Assembly (NCBI GenBank): GCA_030432315.1
Contig: JAUIHM010000005.1
Coordinates: 1-64,000 of the forward strand
Length of the DNA: 64,000 bases
Direction of reading: 5' to 3'
From: Alphaproteobacteria bacterium
Lineage (GTDB): Bacteria; Pseudomonadota; Alphaproteobacteria; Rhodobacterales; Rhodobacteraceae
Both the position numbers and the translations under genes were made by a program. The notes beneath the pieces are model-generated. The model was given only the letters and a program-made list of their open reading frames with translations, was not told where the DNA came from and ran no database searches. Numbering within the stretch: the stretch's first letter is position 1; each line of letters starts with the position of its first letter. This document shows positions 55,609 through 64,000 of this stretch, in pieces.

Positions 55609-56544
55609 TCAGGCCTCCACCAGCCCGAATTCCTGCTCCGCCGCCAGAAGTGGCGCGACTGCGGCCCTGATCTCCGCCTGAACGTCATCCGCCACATGCG
55701 ACATGTGCGGTGTCAGCAGCCCCATGTCCGCCACTCCGGAATGTGTCACCGCGTCATGGATGATCTGGATCGGACCATGTTTGATCCGCAGGTTCTCCAG
55801 CGGCTGGATCGTCGTAACGAGACGCTTCGCTTCGGCAATGTCGCCGCCGAGGATCGCCTTGCGCACCGCCATCGCCCGCTTTGGCGCAATACAGACCGCA
55901 CCGGCGGTGAACCCTGCGAGGTCAAAGGTGCTGACATGCGGAATGGCGGCAATTTCGCCGATGCCGCTGACGATTTTTTCGCGTGGGACGACCTTGAGTA
56001 TGTCCTCAAGTCCGGGGTCCTTGGTGAAATCGCCGGTTTCCACCGCGTATTTCAGCGCCACCACCACGCCGTCCTCGACCAAAGAACCCATCTGATCCGC
56101 ATTCAGGTAGTCCGCCGCCCGCAGGTACAGGATCGCCGGAATACCCGACCGCTGCACGAAATCGCGGATCGCCTTCTCGGTACCCTTCTTGTCGCGCTGG
56201 GCCTGCATCGGCAGCAGCATCACCGCCGGGAACCTGGTGTTTCTGAGGATGTCGGCCTGTTCCAGCAGCTTGCCGTAATCCGGCCCGGCGGAAGGAATTG
56301 CCCAGGCATCTTCGGACACCCAGTCCGGGATCCCGTCGATCATTTCCCGGAACAGGCGGCTGGTCATGGCGTAAATGTTGGCATTGCCGCCCCAGAGCAC
56401 GGTGGAAACCCCACCGGCTTCGATGTGCCGGACGAGTTTGGCGTTCTCGTCGGCGCGCACCCTGCGTTCGCTGTCGAGCGAGAGCGGAGGCACCGACCAG
56501 ACGGAACGGGCGATGTCTTCCGATGTGACTGGTGTCGTCTTCAT
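55609..56544 (-). CDS. Dihydrodipicolinate synthase family aldolase/dehydratase
   Basis: GGVSTVLWGGNANIYAMT; VMLLPMQAQRDKKGTEKAIRDFVQRSGIPAILYLRAADYLNADQMGSLVEDGVVVALKYAVE. Confidence 0.85.
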   Translation of the reverse strand: MKTTPVTSEDIARSVWSVPPLSLDSERRVRADENAKLVRHIEAGGVSTVLWGGNANIYAMTSRLFREMIDGIPDWVSEDAWAIPSAGPDYGKLLEQADILRNTRFPAVMLLPMQAQRDKKGTEKAIRDFVQRSGIPAILYLRAADYLNADQMGSLVEDGVVVALKYAVETGDFTKDPGLEDILKVVPREKIVSGIGEIAAIPHVSTFDLAGFTAGAVCIAPKRAMAVRKAILGGDIAEAKRLVTTIQPLENLRIKHGPIQIIHDAVTHSGVADMGLLTPHMSHVADDVQAEIRAAVAPLLAAEQEFGLVEA

Positions 56545-57293
56545 TGTGCTGTTCCCATGGTTTTGCCGAACCCTTCGAAAACCCGGGCCCGGGCGTTTTC
56601 AATGTGCTGCCGCATCAGATGCCGCGCTTCTTCCGCATCCCGCCGTTCGATCGCCGCAACCAGTGCGTAATGTTCCTTCTGCACCAGTTCCAGCCGTGCG
56701 GTGGACGCGGCAAGCGTCAGCCGCCGCGCCAGATTCATTCCGATCAGGATCTGCGATTTCATCGACGCGCGGGCCGACACGTAATAGTGGTTGTCGGTTG
56801 CGGCGCAGATCGAGACGTGAAGTTCCTCGTCGGCATTCGCGCCGAGGGACCCCTCCTCGATACACCTGTCCAATTCCGCCAGCCCCTGTTTGATCGCCAC
56901 CATATCCTGCGCCGACCAGCGCCGTGCCGCCAGCGCCGCGGCGTCCGGCTCGATGGTGCTGCGGAACTCGAAGGTCCGCTGAATGTCGGCGATCGATCCG
57001 ACCGGGGCAAAGTTCAGCACCGCCCGGTCCGGCTGCTTCTGCACGAAGGAACCCGATCCCTGGCGCGAAATCACCACCCCGTCCTCACGCAGCCGTTTCA
57101 GCGCCTGGCGCAGGATCGGCCGGGACACGCCCAACTGCTCACTGAGCGAAACTTCCGTCGGCAGTCGGGTGCCCGGCGGAAACTCCCCTTCGATGATCAG
57201 CGTCAGCACCTGCTCGTAAGCCTGATCCGCCAGGGTCCAGCTGCGTGCCGTCCTGTCGATCTGGATCGAGCGGTCCCTGCGTGTGCCGATCAT
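56541..57293 (-). CDS. GntR-family (FadR/FCD) transcriptional regulator
   Basis: LADQAYEQVLTLIIEGEFPPGTRLPTEVSLSEQLGVSRPILRQALKRLREDGVVISRQGSGSFV; FCD domain; start inferred inside a longer frame. Confidence 0.92.
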   Translation of the reverse strand: MIGTRRDRSIQIDRTARSWTLADQAYEQVLTLIIEGEFPPGTRLPTEVSLSEQLGVSRPILRQALKRLREDGVVISRQGSGSFVQKQPDRAVLNFAPVGSIADIQRTFEFRSTIEPDAAALAARRWSAQDMVAIKQGLAELDRCIEEGSLGANADEELHVSICAATDNHYYVSARASMKSQILIGMNLARRLTLAASTARLELVQKEHYALVAAIERRDAEEARHLMRQHIENARARVFEGFGKTMGTAQ

Positions 57294-58021
57294 CGTCCCT
57301 GCTGCTGTCTCCATGCCTTGAATTCCACCAGGGTCTGCGGATCGGTCGGAGGATAGAGACCGAAGGTCGATGCCCCGCCCTTGACCCGTTCCATGACGAA
57401 ATCCTCGAACACCGTCATCTCGACCGCTTCGGTTGCGATCTCGTCGGCCAGATGCGCGGGAATACAGACCACCCCGTCCATGTCCCCGACCATGATGTCG
57501 CCCGGATAGACCGCGACACCGCCGCAGCCGATCGGCTCGTTGATCGCCACCGGATGATGTTTGGTCAGATTGGTCGGTGCCGAGGGCCGCACATGATAGG
57601 ACGGCATGTCCAGCAGGGTGAAATCTGCGCTGTCGCGGAACCCGCCGTCGGTGACAAACCCTGCGCAGCCGAGAAACTGCAGACGGTTGGCCAGAATTGC
57701 CCCCGCCGATGCCGCCGTCGCATCGCCGCGCGAATCGATCACGTAGACGGCGCCTTCCGGGCATTCGTGCACCGACTTGCGCTGGGCGTTTTCCGGATCC
57801 TTGAACAGATCCACCGTGTCGATGTCCTCCCGTGCCGGGATGCAGCGCAGGGTATAGGCCGGTCCGACCATGTTTTCGCCGGGGTTAACCCGCTGCGGGC
57901 CCTGCAAAAACGTGTTGTAGAATCCGCGTTTGAACAGGGCGGTGGTAAGGGTCGCGGTGCTGACGCCGGAAAGTTTGCGCCGCGTTTCTGCCGACAGTTC
58001 AGTCATGAGTTGAAAATCCAT
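57290..58021 (-). CDS. RraA-like / 4-hydroxy-4-methyl-2-oxoglutarate aldolase family protein
   Basis: LSGVSTATLTTALFKRGFYNTFLQG; VAINEPIGCGGVAVYPGDIMVGDMDGVVCIPAHLADEI. Confidence 0.9.
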   Translation of the reverse strand: MDFQLMTELSAETRRKLSGVSTATLTTALFKRGFYNTFLQGPQRVNPGENMVGPAYTLRCIPAREDIDTVDLFKDPENAQRKSVHECPEGAVYVIDSRGDATAASAGAILANRLQFLGCAGFVTDGGFRDSADFTLLDMPSYHVRPSAPTNLTKHHPVAINEPIGCGGVAVYPGDIMVGDMDGVVCIPAHLADEIATEAVEMTVFEDFVMERVKGGASTFGLYPPTDPQTLVEFKAWRQQQGR

Positions 58022-58096
58022 CTGATTGCGATTGCGCGGCGGTGTCCTGGGCCCGCCGTTGCCCGCTGTACCGCGCCTGACTAGGGCACCCAGGGA

Positions 58097-58142
58097 AATT
58101 TGTCAAACGAACTTTACAAATAAACATGACTTTTGACAAATT
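58097..58142. promoter_or_regulatory. Paired GntR-type operator boxes TTTGTCAAA and TTTGACAAA in a divergent promoter region
   Basis: 11-bp perfect inverted repeat AATTTGTCAAA (58097-58107) / TTTGACAAATT (58132-58142); box centres 33 bp apart. Confidence 0.55.
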
Positions 58143-58212
58143 GACGTGCAGGTGTTTAAGACCGTAGAACATTGACCCGTGGCCTGTCCCATCTGATGCC
58201 GGAGATCTTCCC

Positions 58213-59955
58213 TTGTCCAACAACGTGAAAAAGACCCCAGCCGATCTGCGTTCCGCCAGGTGGTTTGGCCATGACGACCTGCGCGGCTTCGGCCACCGGT
58301 CGCGCGCCATGCAGATGGGATGGACGCCGGAGGACTGGAAAGGCCGGCCGATGATTGCGGTGATCAACACCTGGTCGGAAATCAACCCGTGTCACATCCA
58401 CTTCCGTGACCGTGCCGAATGGGTTAAACGCGGCATTCTCCAGGCGGGAGGACAGCCGGTCGAACTTCCGGCAATCTCGCTTTCCGAAACCTACGTCAAA
58501 CCGACGACGATGCTCTACCGCAACCTGCTGGCGATGGAGACCGAGGAGCTGATCCGCTCGCATCCCATTGACGGCGCGGTGCTGCTTGGCGGCTGCGACA
58601 AGACGACGCCGGCGCTCATCATGGGGGCGATCTCGGCCGGGGTGCCGTTCATCTATCTGCCTGCCGGCCCGATGCTGCGCGGCAACTGGAAGGGCAATAC
58701 GCTCGGGTCGGGCTCGGACAGCTGGAAATTCTGGGACGAACGCCGCGCCGGCAACATTACCGACCGCGAATGGACCGACATCGAGGGTGGCATCGCCCGC
58801 TCCTACGGTCACTGCATGACCATGGGCACGGCCTCGACAATGACCGCCATCGCCGACACCCTCGGCCTGACCCTCCCCGGTGCTTCCTCGATCCCGGCCC
58901 CGGATGCCGGTCACCTGCGCATGTCGAAAACCTGTGGCACCCGTATCGTCGACATGGTCTGGGAAGACCTCACACCTGACAAGATCCTCACCCCCGCCGC
59001 CTTCACCAACGCGATCCGCGTCGCCATGGCGATGGGCTGCTCGACCAATGCGATCATCCACCTGATCGCCATGGGCCGCCGGGCGGGGGTCAACGTCACC
59101 CTTGAGGATTTCGACCGCGAAAGTCGCACGACCCCGGTCCTCGCCAACATCCGCCCCTCCGGCGACCGCTACCTGATGGAAGATTTCTTCTACGCCGGCG
59201 GTCTGCCGGGCCTCTGGATGCGGATGAAGGATCAGCTCGACCTCTCCTGCATCAATGTTACCGGCGAGCCGATGTCGGAAACCGTCAAACATGCCTGGGT
59301 GGTCAATGACGACGTGATCCGCCCGATGGACAACCCGATCTACGCCGAAGGCGCGCTCGCGGTGCTCAGGGGCAACATCGCCCCCGAAGGCGCGGTGATC
59401 AAACCGTCCGCCTGCGCGCCGCATCTGCAGCAGCACACCGGCATTGCCCTGGTCTACGACAGCTATGCCGAGCTGAAGAAGGACACCGACAATCCCGATC
59501 TCGACGTGACCGCCGACCACATCCTGGTGCTGCGCAATGCCGGCCCGGTCGGCGCGCCGGGAATGCCGGAATGGGGCATGCTGCCAATCCCGCTGAAACT
59601 GGTCAAACAGGGCGTGCGCGACATGCTGCGGCTCTCGGACGCCCGCATGTCCGGCACCAGCTACGGCGCCTGCATCCTGCACTGCTCGCCGGAATCCCAC
59701 ATCGGCGGCCCGCTCGCTCTTGTCAAAACCGGCGACACCATCACCGTCGACGTACCGAACCGCACGATCAACATGAACGTCAGCGACGAGGAACTGGCGA
59801 AACGCCGCGCCGACCTCAAACCCCGCGAGGCACCCTACGAACGCGGCTACGGCTGGATGTTCGCCAAACACATCCGCCAGGCCCATGAAGGCTGCGATCT
59901 CGATTACCTCGAAACCGGCTTCGGCGCTCCCGTGCGCGAACCCGACATATTCTGA
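58213..59955 (+). CDS. IlvD/Edd-family sugar-acid dehydratase (arabinonate dehydratase-like)
   Basis: SARWFGHDDLRGFGHRSRAMQMGWTPEDWKGRPMIAVINTWSEINPCHIHFRDRAEWVKRGILQAGGQPVELPAISLSE; GGCDKTTPALIMGA. Confidence 0.95.
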   Translation: MSNNVKKTPADLRSARWFGHDDLRGFGHRSRAMQMGWTPEDWKGRPMIAVINTWSEINPCHIHFRDRAEWVKRGILQAGGQPVELPAISLSETYVKPTTMLYRNLLAMETEELIRSHPIDGAVLLGGCDKTTPALIMGAISAGVPFIYLPAGPMLRGNWKGNTLGSGSDSWKFWDERRAGNITDREWTDIEGGIARSYGHCMTMGTASTMTAIADTLGLTLPGASSIPAPDAGHLRMSKTCGTRIVDMVWEDLTPDKILTPAAFTNAIRVAMAMGCSTNAIIHLIAMGRRAGVNVTLEDFDRESRTTPVLANIRPSGDRYLMEDFFYAGGLPGLWMRMKDQLDLSCINVTGEPMSETVKHAWVVNDDVIRPMDNPIYAEGALAVLRGNIAPEGAVIKPSACAPHLQQHTGIALVYDSYAELKKDTDNPDLDVTADHILVLRNAGPVGAPGMPEWGMLPIPLKLVKQGVRDMLRLSDARMSGTSYGACILHCSPESHIGGPLALVKTGDTITVDVPNRTINMNVSDEELAKRRADLKPREAPYERGYGWMFAKHIRQAHEGCDLDYLETGFGAPVREPDIF

Positions 59956-59977
59956 AGCCATTCTCCCGGAGCCCCCA

Positions 59978-60796
59978 ATGTCCCAAACCATTCTGCTGAC
60001 CGGCGCCAACGGCGGCGTCAGCCGCATGATCCGCCCGATGCTTCTTGAGCGTTACGGCAGCATCATCTGCTCCGCCCGCCGGCCGATGGACGATCTGGTC
60101 GAGGGCGAGAGCTTCCGCCTCGCCAATCTCGACAGCCCGGACGAGCTGCGCGCCGCCTGCCGGGGCGTCGACGGCATCATCCACATGGGCGGCCAGGCCA
60201 CCGAAGCCTCCTGGGAGGTTATCCGCGAGTCGAACATCGACGGCATGATGAACCTGTTCGAGGCCGCCCGCGCCGAAGGCGTCAAACGGGTGATCTTCGC
60301 CTCCTCCAACCACGCGGTCGGCATGTATCCCCGTACCCGCAAGGTCGGCACCGAGGCCCGGGTCCGCCCCGACAGCCGCTACGGCCTGTCCAAGGCGTTC
60401 GGCGAGGCGCTGGGCGCGATGTATGCCGACAAACACGGCATGCGCGTCCTCTCGATCCGCATCGGCAATGTCGGCCTGCAGCCGCTCGACATGCGCCGGA
60501 TGTCGATGTGGCTGCACCCCGAGGACCTGGTGCAGCTCTGCGCCATCGGCCTCGAACACCCCGACCTGCACCATGAAATCGTCTATGGCCTCTCCGACTG
60601 CATCCGCAGCTTCTGGGACAACGGCGCCGCCTACAGCCTCGGCTACCGGCCGAAGCACAAAGCCGAAGACCACCTCCAGGCGGCAATCGAAGGCCAGAAG
60701 AGCCAGGACGCCAACCCGATTGCCGATGCCTTCGTCGGCGGCGGTTTCGCCGGCACGGAGTTCGACGGCGACCTCGACCGCGCCCTCTGGAGCTGA
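59978..60796 (+). CDS. NAD-dependent epimerase/dehydratase family, uronate dehydrogenase-like
   Basis: ILLTGANGGVSRMIRPML; FASSNHAVGMYPRTRKVGTEARVRPDSRYGLSKAFGEALGAMYADKHG; MSMWLHPEDLVQL. Confidence 0.88.
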   Translation: MSQTILLTGANGGVSRMIRPMLLERYGSIICSARRPMDDLVEGESFRLANLDSPDELRAACRGVDGIIHMGGQATEASWEVIRESNIDGMMNLFEAARAEGVKRVIFASSNHAVGMYPRTRKVGTEARVRPDSRYGLSKAFGEALGAMYADKHGMRVLSIRIGNVGLQPLDMRRMSMWLHPEDLVQLCAIGLEHPDLHHEIVYGLSDCIRSFWDNGAAYSLGYRPKHKAEDHLQAAIEGQKSQDANPIADAFVGGGFAGTEFDGDLDRALWS

Positions 60797-60803
60797 GACC
60801 GCG

Positions 60804-61718
60804 ATGGAAAAGATCACCCTGACGCCGACCGGACCGGAATACGCGGAGTTCGAGGCCACCCTCGCCGCCATTCCCCAGCTGACGCTCGATCCGCTGACCA
60901 CGCCGATCGCCGAACTGCGGGCGGCGCTGATCGAACTGCGCCGGTCCGCCGATGTCGACATGGCGAAGTCGGTGATCTGCCGCCCGGTGGACGTCGAGGG
61001 TCTGAGCGGACTGGTGTTCCAGCCCGCGGTGGTCCGCCACGGCGCACCGATCCTCTATTTTCACGGCGGCGCCTTCACCCAGGGCGCGCCGGAAACCCAG
61101 AAGGTCTGCTGCTCCTGGATCGCTGAACTGACCGGCCGTACCGTCGTCTCGTCCCGCTACCGGCTGACCCCGGAAAATCCGTTTCCGGCCCAGAAAGAAG
61201 ACGCGGTCGCGGCACTGGCGGCACTGGTCGCAGGCCGGGTGCCAGCGGTCGGCAAACCCGCACATGTCATCCTCGCGGGGGAAAGCGCCGGCGCCGCCGT
61301 TGCCCTCTGGGCCGAACAGGGCGCCCCGGCGGATCTGCGTGCCAGGGTGTCGCACGTGTTTCCGATCTACGGCGCCTTCGGTGTCCGCGACAGCGGCAGC
61401 ATCCGTACCTTCGGCCCGGTGCACGCCACCCTGACGCCGGAACGCATCAGACGCATGTACGATGAACTCGGCCCCCAGGGCGACGCCGGGGCGGTGATCA
61501 ATTCCGCGCCGTCGAGCGGTCCGCAGATCAGCCTGCTGATCGCCACCGAGGATCCGCTGGCCGACGATTCGACGCTGCTGATCGACCGCCTCGCCAGCAG
61601 CGGCCGCATCACCCGGGCGGTTTTTGCCGAAAGGATGCCGCACGGCTTCATCCACTGCGCCGGTCGTTCCGCGTTCGCGCGCAACGTCATCGCCCGCTAC
61701 CTGTCCGAAATCGCCTGA
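60804..61718 (+). CDS. Alpha/beta hydrolase (HSL-like)
   Basis: ILYFHGGAFTQGAPETQK, SSRYRLTPENPFPAQKEDAVAAL, ILAGESAGAAVAL, HGFIH. Confidence 0.9.
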   Translation: MEKITLTPTGPEYAEFEATLAAIPQLTLDPLTTPIAELRAALIELRRSADVDMAKSVICRPVDVEGLSGLVFQPAVVRHGAPILYFHGGAFTQGAPETQKVCCSWIAELTGRTVVSSRYRLTPENPFPAQKEDAVAALAALVAGRVPAVGKPAHVILAGESAGAAVALWAEQGAPADLRARVSHVFPIYGAFGVRDSGSIRTFGPVHATLTPERIRRMYDELGPQGDAGAVINSAPSSGPQISLLIATEDPLADDSTLLIDRLASSGRITRAVFAERMPHGFIHCAGRSAFARNVIARYLSEIA

Positions 61719-61784
61719 TCCTCAGTGATGACCCGTCCGCCCGCGCGCCGGATCACCCGTCCCGTTCCCTGATTGAGGCCTGCC

Positions 61785-62669
61785 ATGTCCGATCCCAAAG
61801 TTGAAAAAGCCTTCGAAATCCGCGCCACCGTCGGCGAAGGCGCGTTCTGGTCCACGGCGCAGCAGGCGCTTTACTGGGTCGACATCCCGGCAGGCAGGAT
61901 CCACCGCCACGATCCCGCCGCCGGAGACAACAGCGTCTGGGAAATGGGCGAGCCCGTCGGCTGCATCGCTGAGACCTCCGACGGCAACATCGTGGCCGCC
62001 CTCACCTCCGGGTTCCAGCTGCTCGATCTGAACTCCGGCAGCCTGACCTTCCTGTCCGGACCGAAGCCGGGAAACCAGGGCTACCGCTTCAACGACGGCA
62101 GCGTCGATCCCCGGGGACGCTTTCTCGCCGGAACCATGGGGCTCGATCAGGATACGGTGATGAAGGGCGAAGGGGTTCTCTACTGCTATGAGGGCACCGG
62201 CGAGGCCCGCGAAATCATGGGTGGCTTCCGCACCCAGAACGGTCTCGCCTTTTCCCCCGACGGCACCATTGCCTACGTCTCCGACAGCAACCCTGCGATC
62301 CGCACCATCTGGGCGTATGACTACGACCTCGACACCGGCGACTGGTCCAACAAACGCGTCTATTTCGATACCAACGCCGTCCCCGGACGTCCCGACGGCG
62401 GCGCAATGGACACGGACGGCTGTTACTGGATGGCCGGTGTCTCCGGCAGCCAGCTGGTCCGCATTACTCCGGACGGCAAGGTCGACATGGAAATCCCCAT
62501 GCCCGTCACCCGCCCGTCGCGCATTGCCTTCGGCGGGTCCCGCCTCGACCAGCTCTATGTCACCTCGATCCAGGACGAAGGCCCCGGCACCGAACTTTCC
62601 GGCTACGTCCTGACCCTGCATGTTCCCGGGGTGACGGGGATGGAAATGCCCGTAATGACCCTTGGATAG
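61785..62669 (+). CDS. SMP-30/gluconolactonase family sugar lactonase
   Basis: VGEGAFWSTAQQALYWVDIPAGRIHRHDP; GYRFNDGSVDPRGRFLAGTMG; NGLAFSPDGTIAYVSDS; PDGGAMDTDGCYWMAG. Confidence 0.95.
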   Translation: MSDPKVEKAFEIRATVGEGAFWSTAQQALYWVDIPAGRIHRHDPAAGDNSVWEMGEPVGCIAETSDGNIVAALTSGFQLLDLNSGSLTFLSGPKPGNQGYRFNDGSVDPRGRFLAGTMGLDQDTVMKGEGVLYCYEGTGEAREIMGGFRTQNGLAFSPDGTIAYVSDSNPAIRTIWAYDYDLDTGDWSNKRVYFDTNAVPGRPDGGAMDTDGCYWMAGVSGSQLVRITPDGKVDMEIPMPVTRPSRIAFGGSRLDQLYVTSIQDEGPGTELSGYVLTLHVPGVTGMEMPVMTLG

Positions 62670-62764
62670 GACTTTCGCGCCACCTGCGGGAGAAACATCT
62701 CGCCGGGCGCGGACACAGGCCCTATCAAGGGGGCGTCACCCGGTTCCTGCGAAAGTAACGGCAC

Positions 62765-63451
62765 ATGAAATTCGTATTTCCACCTCTGCCACAGACCGTC
62801 ATCCCCGTTCGCGGTCAGGATGCGGTGTTTCCGGTCAACCGAATCTACTGCGTCGGGCGCAATTACGCCGCCCATGCGGTCGAAATGGGCCACGATCCGG
62901 ACCGGGACCCGCCGTTCTTCTTTCAGAAGAACCGCGACAATCTGCTGCCCGAAGGAACCGATTTTCCCTATCCGTCGATGACAGGTGACGTGCACCATGA
63001 AATCGAACTGATGGTCGCGCTCAAATCCGGCGGCACGTCGATTGCCGTCGCCGATGCGCTGGACTGCGTCTTCGGCTACGGCGTTGCCCTCGACATGACC
63101 CGCCGTGACCTGCAGGCGAAAATGAAGGACATGGGCCGCCCCTGGGAAGTGGCCAAGGCCTTCGAGCATTCCGCGCCCTGCGCCCCGCTGGTGCCCGCCG
63201 CCGAGATCGGCCACCCGTCCGAAGGCGCGATCCGCCTGAAGGTCAACGGTGAACTGCGCCAGCAGGGCGATCTGAACCAGATGATCTGGAAGGTTCCGGA
63301 AATGATCTCCTACCTGTCCGATCTCTTCGAGCTTCAGGCCGGCGACGTCATCCTCACCGGCACACCCTCCGGCGTAGCCGCCGTCCAGCGTGGCGACATC
63401 ATGGAAGGCGAAATCGATGGTATCGGCACCCTGCGCGTCGCCGTGGCCTGA
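62765..63451 (+). CDS. Fumarylacetoacetate hydrolase family protein
   Basis: NRIYCVGRNYAAHAVEMG, PFFFQKNRDNLLPEG, HHEIELMVAL, GYGVALDMTRRDLQ, GDVILTGTPSGVAAV. Confidence 0.95.
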   Translation: MKFVFPPLPQTVIPVRGQDAVFPVNRIYCVGRNYAAHAVEMGHDPDRDPPFFFQKNRDNLLPEGTDFPYPSMTGDVHHEIELMVALKSGGTSIAVADALDCVFGYGVALDMTRRDLQAKMKDMGRPWEVAKAFEHSAPCAPLVPAAEIGHPSEGAIRLKVNGELRQQGDLNQMIWKVPEMISYLSDLFELQAGDVILTGTPSGVAAVQRGDIMEGEIDGIGTLRVAVA

Positions 63452-63481
63452 GCCGGCGGCGACGTCGGCTGCTCCGATCCG

Positions 63482-64000
63482 TCAGTAGGTCGCCCGTCCG
63501 CCCGAAAGGTCGAACACGGCGCCGGTGGTGAAACTGTTTTCCGCCGAGGCCAGCCAGCAGATCATCGACGCGGCTTCTTCCAGTTCGAGGAACCGGCCGC
63601 GCGGGATTTTCGACAGCATGTAGTCGATGAATTCCTGTTTCAGCTGATCGAAGATCCGCGTCCGCGCCGCCGCCGGGGTGACGCAGTTGACGGCGATGTC
63701 ATGGCCGGCCAGTTCCTTGCCGAGCGATTTGGTGAAGCCGATCACCCCGGCCTTCGATGCAGAATAGGCCGAGGCATTCGGGTTGCCCTCCTTGCCGGCG
63801 ACCGAGGCAATGTTGACGATCCGGCCGTAATTCTGCGCGGTCATCGTCGGCACCACGACCTTGTTGACGAGGAAGGTGCCGGTCAGGTTGATCGCCAGAA
63901 CCTTCTCGAATTCCGCCACCGGATAATCGGCAACCGTCGCGTTTACCCCGGCGATGCCGGCGGAATTGACCAGAATGTCGACCCTGCCGTAAGCTTCCAT
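63482..64000 (-). CDS. SDR-family oxidoreductase, N-terminus beyond window edge
   Basis: VDILVNSAGIAGVNATVADYP, NIASVAGKEGNPNASAYSASKAGVIGFTKSLGKEL, C-terminal FTTGAVFDLSGGRATY. Confidence 0.93.
   Translation of the reverse strand: MEAYGRVDILVNSAGIAGVNATVADYPVAEFEKVLAINLTGTFLVNKVVVPTMTAQNYGRIVNIASVAGKEGNPNASAYSASKAGVIGFTKSLGKELAGHDIAVNCVTPAAARTRIFDQLKQEFIDYMLSKIPRGRFLELEEAASMICWLASAENSFTTGAVFDLSGGRATY

Noticed and set aside
58156-60027. 623-aa minus-strand ORF
   Set aside because: Shadow frame of the IlvD/Edd dehydratase.
1-64000. CRISPR arrays, transposases, integrases, prophage genes, tRNA/rRNA genes
   Set aside because: Looked for repeat-spacer patterns, DDE/tyrosine-recombinase ORFs and tRNA-like cloverleaf/CCA signals by eye and found none convincing; a tool-based scan (tRNAscan-SE, Infernal, CRISPR finder) would be needed to exclude them fully.

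Overview
This is a high-GC window, probably alphaproteobacterial, with about 70 densely packed metabolic and regulatory genes. I recognised no tRNA, rRNA, CRISPR array, prophage or transposase. Main blocks: (i) 5' end of the window: a class I DAHP synthase fragment, then an ArsR/SRPBCC/RibD-like stress operon. (ii) 7.9-11 kb: an arsenic module with an ArsR-ArsC fusion, ArsJ-associated GAPDH and ArsJ. A parS-like 16-mer and an ArsR-type palindrome lie just upstream. (iii) 13-15 kb: an EcfG-type sigma factor without adjacent nepR/phyR, next to DUF1328 and CsbD genes that both carry exact GGAAC-N16-CGTT promoters, plus an Fnr-like regulator. (iv) 15-25 kb: a polar amino-acid ABC transporter, a creatininase-family hydrolase, a MocD/MocE-like membrane di-iron oxygenase and Rieske ferredoxin pair, an M29/NicX-like enzyme, a LysR regulator with a dyad abutting its start codon, a VanA-like Rieske oxygenase and a MATE exporter. 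This is the best candidate for an undescribed catabolic system. (v) 25-34 kb: a second ABC transporter, Fe-ADH, a YcaQ-like protein, sulfoacetaldehyde acetyltransferase (Xsc) and a YeiH-type putative sulfate exporter. (vi) 34-37 kb: a GntR regulator with two predicted N-terminal wHTH domains, near a 44-bp perfect palindrome (18-bp arms) between divergent sugar/polyol dehydrogenase genes. (vii) 42-44.5 kb: an idonate/gluconate cluster. (viii) 45-49.5 kb: an amino-sugar cassette (GT, FdtA-like, FdtB-like, FemAB/GNAT-like) behind an 846-bp intergenic region. (ix) 53.8-64 kb: a sugar-acid catabolic island with paired GntR-type operator boxes. All functional calls come from reading translated sequence; no database search was run.
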